41,469 bases of DNA from Pseudokineococcus marinus (GTDB lineage Bacteria; Actinomycetota; Actinomycetes; Actinomycetales; Quadrisphaeraceae): assembly GCF_013004605.1 (NCBI RefSeq), contig NZ_JABEMA010000006.1, positions 1 through 41,469 of the forward strand. Reading direction: 5' to 3'. The translations under genes and the position numbers were made by a program. The notes below the pieces were generated by a model. That model was not told the DNA's origin, did no database searches, and saw nothing but the letters and a program-made list of their open reading frames with translations. This document shows positions 1-7,254 of the stretch, piece by piece (within the stretch, counting starts at the first letter, position 1; every line of letters begins with the position of its first letter).

Positions 1-314
1 TCGGTGACCTGCAGGGCGCCGTTCGCGCCGGAGCCCTCCATGTCGTTCGACGGGCAGGAGTTCGTGCCGCCGATGTGGATGTGCTGCGCGTGGGGAGCGC
101 CCTCGAGCAGGCCCTGGGGCGTGATGTTGATGGTGAGCTCGTCGCCGGTGACGGAGCCCGTGACCTCGGCGCTGGCGCCGCTGTCGTTGAGCTGGGTCAG
201 GTTGCCGGTGAGCTCCGTGGTGCCGCTGCTGGCCGCCATGGCGGGGGCTGCCAGCGGCAGCGCGGTGAGGGTCAGCGCCGAGGCCAGGGCTAGAGCGCGG
301 GAGGTCGCAGTCAT
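1..314 (-). CDS. secreted CHRD-like protein, partial (C-terminus beyond window)
   Basis: The minus strand is open from an ATG at 314 through base 1, giving about 104 residues without a stop. The first 27 residues form a clear Sec signal peptide (short N-region, Ala/Leu core, cleavage after APAMA). The mature part contains EVTGSV, LTINITPQGL, AQHIHIG and a Cys in NSCPS, a pattern like CHRD-type or superoxide-dismutase-like beta domains with a His cluster (H-x-Q-H-I-H) that could bind metal. A GGAG lies 7 nt before the ATG. It is likely exported to the cell surface. The family assignment is an inference from motifs only, and the missing C-terminus limits it. It is separated from the next intact gene by a decayed region. 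Confidence 0.65.
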   Translation of the reverse strand, partial: MTATSRALALASALTLTALPLAAPAMAASSGTTELTGNLTQLNDSGASAEVTGSVTGDELTINITPQGLLEGAPHAQHIHIGGTNSCPSNDMEGSGANGALQVT

Positions 315-1056
315 CAGAAAACTCCATCTCGTCATCGAGCAGGACATGCGTGACTCCCGCTGGCCAGCCAACAGACAGCCGGTGCGGTCGTAACGCAAGG
401 CAGTCGAGCACACGTGGTCATCGGTTGCCGCTCCAACAGGCTCCGGCCCGTGGCACATCACCCGATAGGTACGCCGAAGAAGGGCCCATCAAGCACCATC
501 CCCCCAATTCGCCAGCGCGGGCTCCACGGAATGCTCGACATCACCGCCGCAGGCCTTTCGTCCGTCCCGACGCACGGTCTGGACGACCCATGTTCAGCGG
601 GGGGGGGGGGGGACCTCGAGTACACGTGCACCCGGACGGCAGGACCAGGTTCCCGGGGCCGGCACCTGGAACCCGGCCGGGCTCGGCGTCATCGTCCAGC
701 GGCTACTGCTGCAGCCGGTCGTGGACAGCGCCGTCGGGCACACGTTCGCGCGTGCGCCTATCGGCGGTCACCGACGACGACGGCGTCCTCATCAGCGTCG
801 ACGACGACGGACCCGGCCTTTGCATCGACCTGCTCGAGGACGTCTTCACCCTCGGCTCCGCGACGACGGTGACATCACCAGACGCCGACCCGTCGCCTGA
901 GACCCACCCAGCAGCACCGGCGATCCGATGTGGGACGGCTGCGGGGGAGCGGCGGTGAGGTGCTCGGGCGGCCTTCGGGTCGCTGGCAGGCGGTGGTCTG
1001 TTGGAACGCCGCCTGGGCGCCAGGATCTGGCGGTCAGGGACTCGTGCGGCAGTCCG
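315..1056. other. gene-poor interval with decayed sequence
   Basis: No intact gene was seen in these 742 bases. Two plus-strand reading frames span most of it, but their composition is that of chance frames in GC-rich DNA, except for a kinase remnant at about 667-870. A run of 14 G lies at 599-612. A weak hairpin (arms AGGCGG/CCGCCT, 988-1014) lies downstream of the exporter gene that ends at 1057 and could end its transcript. Confidence 0.5.
667..870 (+). pseudogene. frameshifted fragment of a histidine kinase ATPase (HATPase_c) domain
   Basis: In one frame 667-750 encodes LLLQPVVDSAVGHT, an N-box like that of two-component kinases (compare L-x-P-L-x-D-N-A-x-x-H-T). In the next frame 740-865 continues with VRLSAVTDDDGVLISVDDDGPGL, a G1-box-like D-D-G-P-G-L, then a segment resembling the F box. 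The two halves join in the right order only if a +1 frameshift around 735-750 is assumed. The upstream dimerisation domain and the downstream G2 box (G-x-G-L-G-L) are absent. This looks like a relic of a sensor kinase, perhaps once linked to the metal genes nearby. A sequencing error could explain the shift but not the missing ends. Confidence 0.55.
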
Positions 1057-1839
1057 TCATGGCTTCTTGGTAGTGACAGTGATGGCTTGCGGGCGTCGTC
1101 CGGCGGTGGTGGGAGCGCAGCAGCCGTCGGCGCACCCGTCGTCCGTTGTCGCTGCGTCGGAGACGCTGCTGCTGTCGGCGTCGGCACGGGTGGTCAGGGC
1201 GGTGGGGGTGCAGCAGGCGTCGCCGCGCCAGGCCTCGCGGGCTTCCTTGAGGGCGACGGCGGCGATGACGAGGGCGGCGAGGGGGTCGGCCCAGGTCCAC
1301 CCGAGGGTGGTGTTGAGCAGCAGCCCGACGAGCAGGACCGCGGACAGGTAGGTGCACAGCAAGGTCTGCTTGGAGTCGGCGACGGCGGAGGCAGAGCCGA
1401 GCTCGCGGCCGGTGCGGCGCTCGGACCACGACAGGAAGGGCATGACGGCGAGGCTGAGGGCGGCCAGCACGATGCCGACGGGGGAGTGCTCGGGCTCGGT
1501 GGCCCCGAGGAGGGTGCGGACGGCGTCGACGGAGACGAACAGCGCCAGCCCGGCGAAGGAAACGGCGATCAGTCGCATGGCTACGCGTTCGCGGGCCTGG
1601 GGGTCGGGGGCGGAGAACTGCCAGGCCACCGCGGCGGCCGACAGGACCTCGACCACGGAGTCGAGGCCGAAGGCGACCAGGGCGCTCGAGGAGGCGACGT
1701 GGCCGGCGGTGATCGCCACGACCGCCTCGACCACATTCCAGGTGATGGTCAGGGCGACGACCCAGCGCACCCGGCGGGTCAGCACTGCGCGTCGTGTCGC
1801 GCTCAGGTCGGGCGTCGTGGGCGTGGTCGGGGCGCTCAT
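1057..1839 (-). CDS. CDF-like heavy-metal exporter, module 1 (Cys-rich tail)
   Basis: Protein of 260 residues with about five to six membrane segments, related to cation-diffusion-facilitator-like transporters. The metal-site signatures are GFGLDSVVE-like in the second membrane segment (here AFGLDSVVE) and ADSKQT later. The C-terminal tail carries CC-T-P, then DGCADGCC, which could bind soft metals. The longer open frame upstream of 1839 is the antisense shadow of the regulator, so the ATG at 1839 (MSAPTTP) is chosen. It overlaps the regulator's stop by 4 nt, giving a two-gene operon. It is about 80% identical by eye to the protein at 24742-25527. Substrate inferred as Cd/Zn-type from the CadC-like regulator. 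Exact metal unknown. Confidence 0.85.
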   Translation of the reverse strand: MSAPTTPTTPDLSATRRAVLTRRVRWVVALTITWNVVEAVVAITAGHVASSSALVAFGLDSVVEVLSAAAVAWQFSAPDPQARERVAMRLIAVSFAGLALFVSVDAVRTLLGATEPEHSPVGIVLAALSLAVMPFLSWSERRTGRELGSASAVADSKQTLLCTYLSAVLLVGLLLNTTLGWTWADPLAALVIAAVALKEAREAWRGDACCTPTALTTRADADSSSVSDAATTDDGCADGCCAPTTAGRRPQAITVTTKKP

Positions 1840-2258
1840 CGGGTCTCCGCCTCCAGATCGGTCGTGGTGGTCGCCGGCACCGCGGCTCGCACGATGGCCC
1901 CGGCGGCGGTCGAGGGGGTGCCGGTCAGGGCGGCGAGAAGGGCCTCGCCTTCGGGAGTCAGGCGGTACACGACGAGCTTGCCGTCGCGGCGAGAGGCGGC
2001 GAGACCAGCGGCGCGCAGGGCCCGGGCGTGGTGGGAGACGAGGTTGGTCGCCAGCCCGGTCACCCAGGCGAGGTCGCCCCCGCACATCGCCCCGCCGGTC
2101 GCCAGGGCCGTCGCCACCCGCAGGCGAGTCGGGTCGGCGAGGGCCTTGGCCCGCGCGGCGACGTCGTCCAGGGCCTCTCGGGCCGGTAGGCCTGCGCGGA
2201 CCTGCTCGGCGTGCAGTAGGTCCAGGCACAGCAAGTCGCAGTCGTCGGCTCGATCCAC
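1836..2258 (-). CDS. ArsR/CadC-type metal repressor, module 1 (one ligand Cys replaced)
   Basis: 140-residue winged-helix repressor. The N-terminus has CDLLCLD, matching the paired cysteines at the N-terminus of staphylococcal CadC. The recognition region reads LADPTRLRVATALATGG, LVSHHARALRAAGL and GKLVVYRL, typical ArsR. In CadC the helix before the HTH carries C-x-C (Cys58/Cys60). Here the motif is MCGGDLA, so the second of these is Gly. The paralogue at 24293 keeps MCGCDLA. The GTG at 2258 is chosen because the paralogue begins at the matching place and a -10 element lies 7 nt upstream with no Shine-Dalgarno sequence. It is followed at once by the exporter gene. It should release its own operator when metal binds. 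Sensitivity may be altered by the missing Cys. Confidence 0.85.
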   Translation of the reverse strand: MDRADDCDLLCLDLLHAEQVRAGLPAREALDDVAARAKALADPTRLRVATALATGGAMCGGDLAWVTGLATNLVSHHARALRAAGLAASRRDGKLVVYRLTPEGEALLAALTGTPSTAAGAIVRAAVPATTTTDLEAETR

Positions 2259-2265
2259 ACCGGTG

Positions 2266-2289
2266 AATCTAACGTTCGCGAGGACGTTA
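2266..2289 (-). promoter_or_regulatory. leaderless promoter and palindromic operator of metal module 1
   Basis: On the minus strand TAGATT (2271-2266) sits 7 nt before the GTG at 2258, fitting a leaderless -10. It overlaps by 2 nt a palindrome at 2270-2289 with perfect arms TAACGT and ACGTTA separated by 8 nt. This is the expected place for ArsR-family autorepression. A related, less perfect site (arms CAACG/GGTTA, same spacing) precedes the paralogous repressor at 24293. Confidence 0.7.
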
Positions 2290-2492
2290 TGGTGAGTCGT
2301 CGTCGTGCTGGCGGCCGCGGCAGGCTGTCGACTGCTGCAACGCCGCAGCGACAGCACCGCCCGCGGCGGAACACTGAGACCGGACTGCGTCGGAGCCGCG
2401 CGCCGGGACTCCTTCACGGCGGTCGAAGCGCCCTGCGCACACCTGCTCGGGGTGCCCGCACGTCGAAAGAGCGGGCCGCACCGCCCAGGCGA

Positions 2493-2523
2493 CTGTCCGG
2501 CCAGCGATCGTCAGCGGAACGCT
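2493..2523 (-). repeat. dispersed 31-bp repeat, copy A
   Basis: The reverse complement of this segment differs at 2 of 31 positions from 13927-13957. Its core, GTCCCGCTGACGATCG (TTCCGC here), recurs next to the IS30 element at 15857-15876 and in shorter form near 17252-17266. It ends in CCGGACAG. Possibly a remnant of a mobile-element end. Confidence 0.6.
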
Positions 2524-2571
2524 CACGGGCCGGTGGGCTGGCGGACGCGAGCTCGCCCCTCGGGCCGCACT

Positions 2572-2577
2572 TACGCT
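2572..2577 (+). promoter_or_regulatory. leaderless -10 element (TACGCT)
   Basis: TACGCT lies exactly 6 nt before the GTG at 2584, and no Shine-Dalgarno sequence is present. This matches the TANNNT-N6/7-start pattern seen at five other genes in the window. Confidence 0.45.
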
Positions 2578-2583
2578 CACCGG

Positions 2584-3021
2584 GTGCTTCTCGACTGGCT
2601 CGGTGCGTGGGCGCAGTCGCCCGGCTTCGGTGGCCTGGCGGCCGTGGTGGCCGCCGTCATCGCCTACCGGGCGGCGCGTAAGGCGGCCGACACTCAGCGC
2701 GCCAACGCCGAGGAGGACCGCAAGCAGCGGGAGCGCGCCGAGCGGAAGAACCAGTGGTGGGCCCGCGCGCAGTGGGCGCTCGACCTCACGCTCAGCCAGG
2801 ACACCGAGATCCGCACCGTCGGCTACGACATGCTCGATGCGCTGGCGAACAGCGAGTGGGCCGATGAGCACGAGGCCGAGCTCATCGCCGCGGCCACCGA
2901 CCGTGCGCTGGGCCCGGTGGCGGACGAGAGCGAGGCCGTCTCGACGCAGGACGCGCCCCGGCGCACACTGAGGTCGCAGTGGAAGGGGTGGTGGCGATGG
3001 CTGACAACGGCAGGCCGATGA
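2584..3021 (+). CDS. small membrane-anchored protein of unknown function
   Basis: 145 residues from a GTG at 2584. The N-terminus (GFGGLAAVVAAVIAYRAARKA) is one membrane segment followed by a highly charged helical stretch (residues about 27-60, rich in Arg, Lys, Glu) and then a Trp-rich segment. Proteins of this build, a single anchor plus a charged helix, are common as uncharacterised genes in actinobacterial accessory regions. A leaderless -10 precedes it. The upstream open frame to 2305 has shadow-like composition and was not used. Its end overlaps the start region of the next small gene (2997), suggesting joint expression. I do not recognise the family. Confidence 0.6.
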   Translation: MLLDWLGAWAQSPGFGGLAAVVAAVIAYRAARKAADTQRANAEEDRKQRERAERKNQWWARAQWALDLTLSQDTEIRTVGYDMLDALANSEWADEHEAELIAAATDRALGPVADESEAVSTQDAPRRTLRSQWKGWWRWLTTAGR

Positions 3022-3227
3022 GCACCGGCAGATATGTCAGCAAGGACAAGGCTGGCGCGTCGTCGCGCAGCGACGCCATGGTGACTCGCACCCGCACCGC
3101 TGTGACGGGCCGCTACGTCTCCCAACCAGAGCGAGTCGCCGCGGCTCGAGCGCGCGTGAGTGCCGACAAGAAGCGCGGCGCAGTAACGGCCCCGTGGATC
3201 ATCGAGCTGGCGCAGCAGGCCGGCTAG
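2997..3227 (+). CDS. small basic protein with two GRYVS motifs, unknown function
   Basis: 76 residues starting with MADNGRP. An in-frame ATG at 2979 is possible, but the GGAAGGGG at 2981-2988 fits the ATG at 2997. The sequence contains T-G-R-Y-V-S twice, about 25 residues apart, each followed by a charged segment, so it appears to be a duplicated short motif. It overlaps the previous gene by 25 nt. Small size, strong charge and overlap with a membrane protein gene make a two-component accessory unit possible. No function is claimed. Confidence 0.55.
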   Translation: MADNGRPMSTGRYVSKDKAGASSRSDAMVTRTRTAVTGRYVSQPERVAAARARVSADKKRGAVTAPWIIELAQQAG

Positions 3228-3318
3228 CAACCACCGGTGCGCTGGTGCGGACCGGTGATCGGTGTCTGTGCCACTCCCGGCGCCTAGCCGATAACCCATG
3301 TTATGACATAAGTGCTGG

Positions 3319-3591
3319 TCAGGACCCGTCGATGGCCTCTCCTCCCCCGGAGGCCTGCGCGACGTCGTGCTCGTCGACAAGCTGCTCGTGCAGCGTCCTG
3401 GTGCGCTCGATGACGTGGAAGGTCACCGAGGTGTTGCTCAGGCGGTACCAGGCGAGCTGGCGGTGGACCTCGTCGGGATCGGTGATGCCGGTGCTGACGC
3501 GCCGCCAGCGCTGCTCGCGGGTCATCACGATGTCCCACTCCCGATGGGCCGTGTCGGCCAGCTCCAAGGCGCCCGCGTCACCGTGCTTCAC
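3319..3591 (-). CDS. hypothetical helical protein, 90 residues
   Basis: Opens with a GTG at 3591. An inner ATG (MTREQRWRR) would give about 68 residues. Sequence includes EWDIVMTREQRWRRVSTG, then PDEVHRQLAWYRLSNTSV and a helical tail ending in acidic residues. Composition is protein-like (W, Y, H, N used), unlike the frames opposite. Downstream of the NERD gene on the same strand, 64 nt away. No family recognised. Confidence 0.5.
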   Translation of the reverse strand: MKHGDAGALELADTAHREWDIVMTREQRWRRVSTGITDPDEVHRQLAWYRLSNTSVTFHVIERTRTLHEQLVDEHDVAQASGGGEAIDGS

Positions 3592-3654
3592 CGGATCAGC
3601 ATGTCGTCGCGGCGTTGTGGCGGTCGCGCTGCCGAGGCGTCGCGGCGTGGTCGG

Positions 3655-4611
3655 TCATCCCGCGTCAGGCGCCGGAGCGGGCAGCGAGGCGTCCGGCACT
3701 GGGGCGACTGAGGCCGGTGCAGGCGGGGCAAGGCTGGTGACCGGCACGGGTGCGGGTGGGGTGCTCAGGTCCTCGAGGTAGCTCGTGACGAGCCCGGCGA
3801 CCGACTGCAGGACCCACCAGAGGCCGAGCAGGATCGCCAGCGTCGCGGCGAGGCGGGTCCCGAGGCGCCGCCTGCGGGGGCGGGCGGGTGCACGCCGCGG
3901 GCGGCGGGGCGCGGTCGTACGTGTCGCCCGACGGCGCCGGCGTGCTGGCGCGCTGGTTGGTCGCTCGAGGAGCCCGTGCAGGTGCCGGCCGAGGTCGGCG
4001 ACGTCGTAGGGGCTCAACCGTGCCGGCAGCGCGGCGAGATGCTCGGCGAGGTGGGTCTCGCCGACGACGACGACCCCGCTGGTCGTAGCCGTGGCGGGAA
4101 GGTCGCGCCCGGCGAGGCACAGGACGGCGCGGACCGCGGTGCGGTGGGCGGGGTCGAGCAGGACGGTGACGGCGGCCGCGGCGGTCAGGACGGAGTCGAC
4201 CTCGCGGGTGCGGTGGTAGCCGTTCTGGCGCAGTACCCCGTCGCGGACGTCGACCTGGCCGGTCCAGTTCTTGGCGTCGACGACGACGACTCCGCCGGGG
4301 CCGAGGGCGACGTGGTCGAGGTTGGCCTGCTGGCGGCCGGGCCAGCGCACGTCGTGCAGCGCTGTCCAGCCGTACTGGTCGAGGGCGCGCAGGGCGCTGG
4401 CAACCTGGACCTCGCCCTGGGCGCCGGTCGCCCACTGCTGGGCCTGGCGCTGGGCGCGCTCGAGCGCGGCGCGGGCCTGGTCGGTAGTGGCCTCGAGGGA
4501 GTGCTGGGCGGCGAGGCGTTCGGCTCGGGCGGCGTGCCGCCGTGCCTGCTCTGCTGCTCCTGCGCCTGGCTCCACCTGTCCGCCCCTCTGCCGAAGGGAG
4601 GGCATCGGCAT
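3655..4611 (-). CDS. NERD-domain nuclease-like membrane protein
   Basis: 318 residues from the ATG at 4611. A charged, Ala-rich helix (about residues 10-55) leads into a NERD domain (about 60-200) with NLDHVALGPGGVVVVDAKNWTG. The D-x-K in VDAKNW together with upstream acidic residues is the PD-(D/E)XK-like signature of this nuclease-related family. A strongly basic stretch and one membrane segment (LAATLAILLGLWWVLQSV) follow, then a Pro/Ala-rich tail, so the domain is probably tethered to the inner face of the membrane. A longer upstream frame to 5379 is the antisense of the next gene. Divergent from 4688. Likely acts on DNA, but the biochemical role of NERD proteins is uncertain. Confidence 0.8.
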   Translation of the reverse strand: MPMPSLRQRGGQVEPGAGAAEQARRHAARAERLAAQHSLEATTDQARAALERAQRQAQQWATGAQGEVQVASALRALDQYGWTALHDVRWPGRQQANLDHVALGPGGVVVVDAKNWTGQVDVRDGVLRQNGYHRTREVDSVLTAAAAVTVLLDPAHRTAVRAVLCLAGRDLPATATTSGVVVVGETHLAEHLAALPARLSPYDVADLGRHLHGLLERPTSAPARRRRRATRTTAPRRPRRAPARPRRRRLGTRLAATLAILLGLWWVLQSVAGLVTSYLEDLSTPPAPVPVTSLAPPAPASVAPVPDASLPAPAPDAG

Positions 4612-4687
4612 CCGTGGTCGGCGCCTGGACGGGTGTGCACCCGAACGGGCACGCACCGACGGCGGCGGTGTGTGGTCGGCTGCCCGG

Positions 4688-5797
4688 ATGGCCACGACAC
4701 CAGCGCTGGTGCCCTCGCCCGTCGTGCCGGCGCCGGGTGACCTCGAAAGCGCCGTCGGGCTGCTGCTAGCGCGGGTCGCGCCGCTGCGCCCGGACCTGTG
4801 GGCGATGCTGCGCGCGCACCTGCTCGGGGTCGACGGCGGCCCGCCGGTGCCGGCGGGGGTGGCCGCTGAGGCGGCGGGGTTCACCCGGTCGTGGCTGCGG
4901 GACCTGCTCGGGCAGGTCCGTGCCCTGGCGCTGGCGACGGGCCCACCGGCGTGCGTGGCCGCTGACGTCGAGGCTCTCCAGGGCGGCCCGGTGCGCGCCC
5001 TCGAGCAAGCCCGCGCCGCGCTGGTCGAGGCCGGGGTGAGCTCGGCGGGGGTGCATCCGGGCGCGCTACTGCGGGTCGCCGAGGTCGTCGGGGTGGCCTG
5101 TCGGGCCCAGCTCGTGCAGACCGGCGGGGTGGTGGTCCTCGCCCCTACAGGGCGCGCCGCTCTCGAGCGGGACGCGCGTGCCGCGGCGGCCGCGGCGGTG
5201 TGTGGCGTCGACGTCGTCTCCGTCGCGGCGGTGGCGGAGGCCGCGGGGATGCCGTCGCGCGTGGTGGCCGGGGTGCTGGACCGGGACGCCCGGTGGGTGG
5301 TGCTGCAGGGCGGGGACGGCTCGTGGTGGTGCTGGCGCCGCGGGGCACGTCCGGGGCAGCGGGGGCTGGTGGCCGCCACGGTGGTGCGGCTGCTGGCGGT
5401 GCGCGCCTACGCCCCGTCCGAGCTGCGGGCCGCGGTCGTCGAGGTCCTTTCGCGGGTGCCTCCGAGCGCCCGCGCCGGCGTCGACGTCGAGCGGGTGGCG
5501 CCGGGGTGGGTGTGGGTGGCGTGGCTGGTCTCGGGCGGGCTGCTGGCCACCGGCGAGGACCAGGACGCCGCTGACGTCGGTGGGTCGGGGGGTGCTTTGA
5601 GGTGCCCGCCCGAGGCGGGCGTGCGCAGCGACCTGGTCATGGCCGACGCGGTCCGCGCGGCCGGGCGCCCGGTGAGCACGGCCGAGCTCGCGGCGGCGCT
5701 GGCCGAGGCTGGGTACGCGCCGTCGTCGAGCACGCAGCTCGCGCGGACCTCACCGGTGCTGCGCAGGGTCGGGTGGGACGCGTACATGCTCCGCTGA
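4688..5797 (+). CDS. putative DNA-binding protein with repeated winged-helix-like segments
   Basis: 369 residues from the ATG at 4688 (the frame opens further upstream, but that part is antisense to the NERD gene). Several segments look like helix-turn-helix units: SVAAVAEAAGMPSRVVAGVL followed by a Trp-rich wing, PVPAGVAAEAAGFTRSWLRDLL, and a C-terminal VSTAELAAALAEAGY followed by LRRVGWDAYMLR. The middle is Ala/Val-rich and helical. No enzyme motif is visible. A regulatory or DNA-binding role is inferred from these segments only. It is divergent from the NERD gene by 76 nt and ends in a strong hairpin at 5796-5826. Confidence 0.6.
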   Translation: MATTPALVPSPVVPAPGDLESAVGLLLARVAPLRPDLWAMLRAHLLGVDGGPPVPAGVAAEAAGFTRSWLRDLLGQVRALALATGPPACVAADVEALQGGPVRALEQARAALVEAGVSSAGVHPGALLRVAEVVGVACRAQLVQTGGVVVLAPTGRAALERDARAAAAAAVCGVDVVSVAAVAEAAGMPSRVVAGVLDRDARWVVLQGGDGSWWCWRRGARPGQRGLVAATVVRLLAVRAYAPSELRAAVVEVLSRVPPSARAGVDVERVAPGWVWVAWLVSGGLLATGEDQDAADVGGSGGALRCPPEAGVRSDLVMADAVRAAGRPVSTAELAAALAEAGYAPSSSTQLARTSPVLRRVGWDAYMLR

Positions 5798-5826
5798 CAG
5801 CCACCTCCAACGGGCTGGTGGCTGTC
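5796..5826 (+). terminator. hairpin terminator after 4688-5797
   Basis: Perfect 10-bp arms GACAGCCACC and GGTGGCTGTC around an 11-nt loop, starting inside the TGA of the gene. There is no T tract, as is common for actinobacterial intrinsic terminators. Confidence 0.65.
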
Positions 5827-5997
5827 GCTGGCCGGGCCGAGTCGTGAGGATGTGAGCGGCACGGGGGCTGTCGCCTCGTGGTGGCGGCAGTGAGCGCGCC
5901 TTATGGGGGTGGCGGCGGTGTCGGCGACCATGGCGTCGGGCCGGCGTCTGAGCGGCGGACCGCGTTGTTCGATCACCGGGAGCGGACGGAGAAGGCC

Positions 5998-6291
5998 ATG
6001 AGCGTCGCGCACGTCCTCGACGAGGCACAGCTGGCTGCGCTGTCCACGCGCACCAGCGCGCAGCGCGCGGCCGCCCTGCTAGCCATCGACCATCTGCCAG
6101 CGGTGCCGGTGCCGCAGCGGGCAGCGCTGCTGCAGGAGGCGCGCGGCTGGCTGGCCGACTGCGGGTGGCAGGCCGAGGCCGACGACATCCCAGACGTCCT
6201 CGTGCGCGACCTGGTGGACCGCCGGTACGAGGGCGGCTGGCCGGGCTTCGTCGTGGCCAACGTGGATCTGCTCGACCCTGCGGGGTCGTGA
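5998..6291 (+). CDS. hypothetical protein, 97 residues
   Basis: Starts at the ATG at 5998 (MSVAHVLDEAQ), preceded by GGACGGAGAAGG as ribosome binding site. The frame is open back to 5878, but that stretch is Gly-rich and unlike a protein. The product is helical and acidic, with LLQEARGWLADCGWQAEADDIPD and a C-terminal GGWPGFVVANVDLL. It overlaps the next gene by 1 nt (TGATG), so the two are translated together. No family recognised. The context is a plasmid-type accessory operon. Confidence 0.6.
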   Translation: MSVAHVLDEAQLAALSTRTSAQRAAALLAIDHLPAVPVPQRAALLQEARGWLADCGWQAEADDIPDVLVRDLVDRRYEGGWPGFVVANVDLLDPAGS

Positions 6292-7235
6292 TGGCCGAGG
6301 AGGGGGCCGCCCCGACGCCGAAGCCGGAGCCGGTGACGTCGAGCCAGCACGACATCGGGGCGTCGGTGCCGGAGGTGCCCTTCCTCGACGTGCGCGGCCG
6401 GGTGGACCGCGGGGTGGCGGGGTCGCTAATCCAGACCCGCGACCGGGAGCTGGCGCAGCGGCGCGCTGAGCGCCCGGCCGTGGTGCGTGACTGGCGGGCG
6501 TGGGCCGCGGTGGTCCTGGCCGTAGTGGCGGTGGTCTGCGGGGTGCTGACCGCCCGTGCCGTGCTGGCCGTCGACCCGGCGGCGCTGCTGCTGGTGTGGC
6601 CGGTACTACTGGCCCTTCCGGCCGGGCTCTGGTGCGTGGCGGCCCGCTACGACCGCGGCGACGTCGTACGGGACCTGTCGGTGGCCATCGACCGGGAGCG
6701 CCGCGCGGCGCGGGCGCTGGACACCCTGCGCGGGCACGGGTGGACCGTCATGCACGACCGGCTCCTCGTCGGCACCGAGCACCGGGTCGGTCACGTCCTC
6801 GTCGGCCCGGCGGGTGTGGTCATCGCCAACGTCCTGCCTGTCGAGGCCCCGTTGCGGCTGGAGGGCGGCGTGCTGCTCACGGGAGAGACGCCCCTGGTCG
6901 ACTGGTTCTCCTCCCGGTGGTGGGAGGCCAACACCATGAACGCCGCGCTGATGCAGCGCCTGTCCGCGTGGCCGTGGACCGGGCCGGTCTACCCGGTGGC
7001 GATGTACCCCGGCGCGGTCACGAGCCGGTGGAGCCAGGTGCTCCAGCCGCCGCAGACCAAGAAGACCCCGGCCGCGCCGACGCACCCGGCCGTCTACGCC
7101 CGGATGACCGTGCGCGAGCCGGAGCGGGTCCGCGCCTGGGTGACCAGCCTTCCGTCCCCGCTGGGCCGCCTGGCGGCGGCGCAGCTCGCGGCCGAGGTCG
7201 AGGCCGCGTGCCCCCCGGCGGCGATGAAGGACTGA
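6291..7235 (+). CDS. membrane protein with degenerate NERD-like domain
   Basis: 314 residues, ATG at 6291 overlapping the preceding stop. Two membrane segments at about residues 69-120 are followed by a domain with the fold pattern of NERD proteins: RAARALDTLRGHGWTVMHD, HRVGHVLVGPAGVVIANV. Where the active family has VVDAKNW (as in the protein at 3655), this one has VIANVLPVE and lacks the D-x-K. The C-terminal half (about 200-314) has PVYPVAMYPGA and an Ala-rich end. It may be a structural or binding partner rather than a nuclease. The link between the two NERD-like proteins is inferred from similarity and proximity. Confidence 0.65.
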   Translation: MAEEGAAPTPKPEPVTSSQHDIGASVPEVPFLDVRGRVDRGVAGSLIQTRDRELAQRRAERPAVVRDWRAWAAVVLAVVAVVCGVLTARAVLAVDPAALLLVWPVLLALPAGLWCVAARYDRGDVVRDLSVAIDRERRAARALDTLRGHGWTVMHDRLLVGTEHRVGHVLVGPAGVVIANVLPVEAPLRLEGGVLLTGETPLVDWFSSRWWEANTMNAALMQRLSAWPWTGPVYPVAMYPGAVTSRWSQVLQPPQTKKTPAAPTHPAVYARMTVREPERVRAWVTSLPSPLGRLAAAQLAAEVEAACPPAAMKD

Positions 7236-7254
7236 CGCCCTCAGCCCAGCGGAC

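Larger units (their letters stand above)
2259..2583. other. divergent intergenic region with operator and dispersed repeat
   Basis: These 325 bases separate two divergently read genes. They hold the module 1 operator (2270-2289), a 31-base dispersed repeat (2493-2523) and a leaderless -10 (2572-2577). I saw no other supported feature. Confidence 0.5.

Noticed and set aside
928-2295. Plus-strand 455-residue open frame
   Set aside because: Antisense to the module 1 repressor and exporter. Composition is Gly/Arg/Asp-rich and lacks any motif.
2259-2417. N-terminal extension of the module 1 repressor to an ATG at 2417
   Set aside because: It would cover the operator and -10, and the paralogue starts at the position matching 2258.
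4612-5379. Extension of the NERD protein to 574 residues
   Set aside because: The extension is Arg/Ser/Thr/Pro-rich antisense of the 4688-5797 gene. The ATG at 4611 gives a complete NERD protein.
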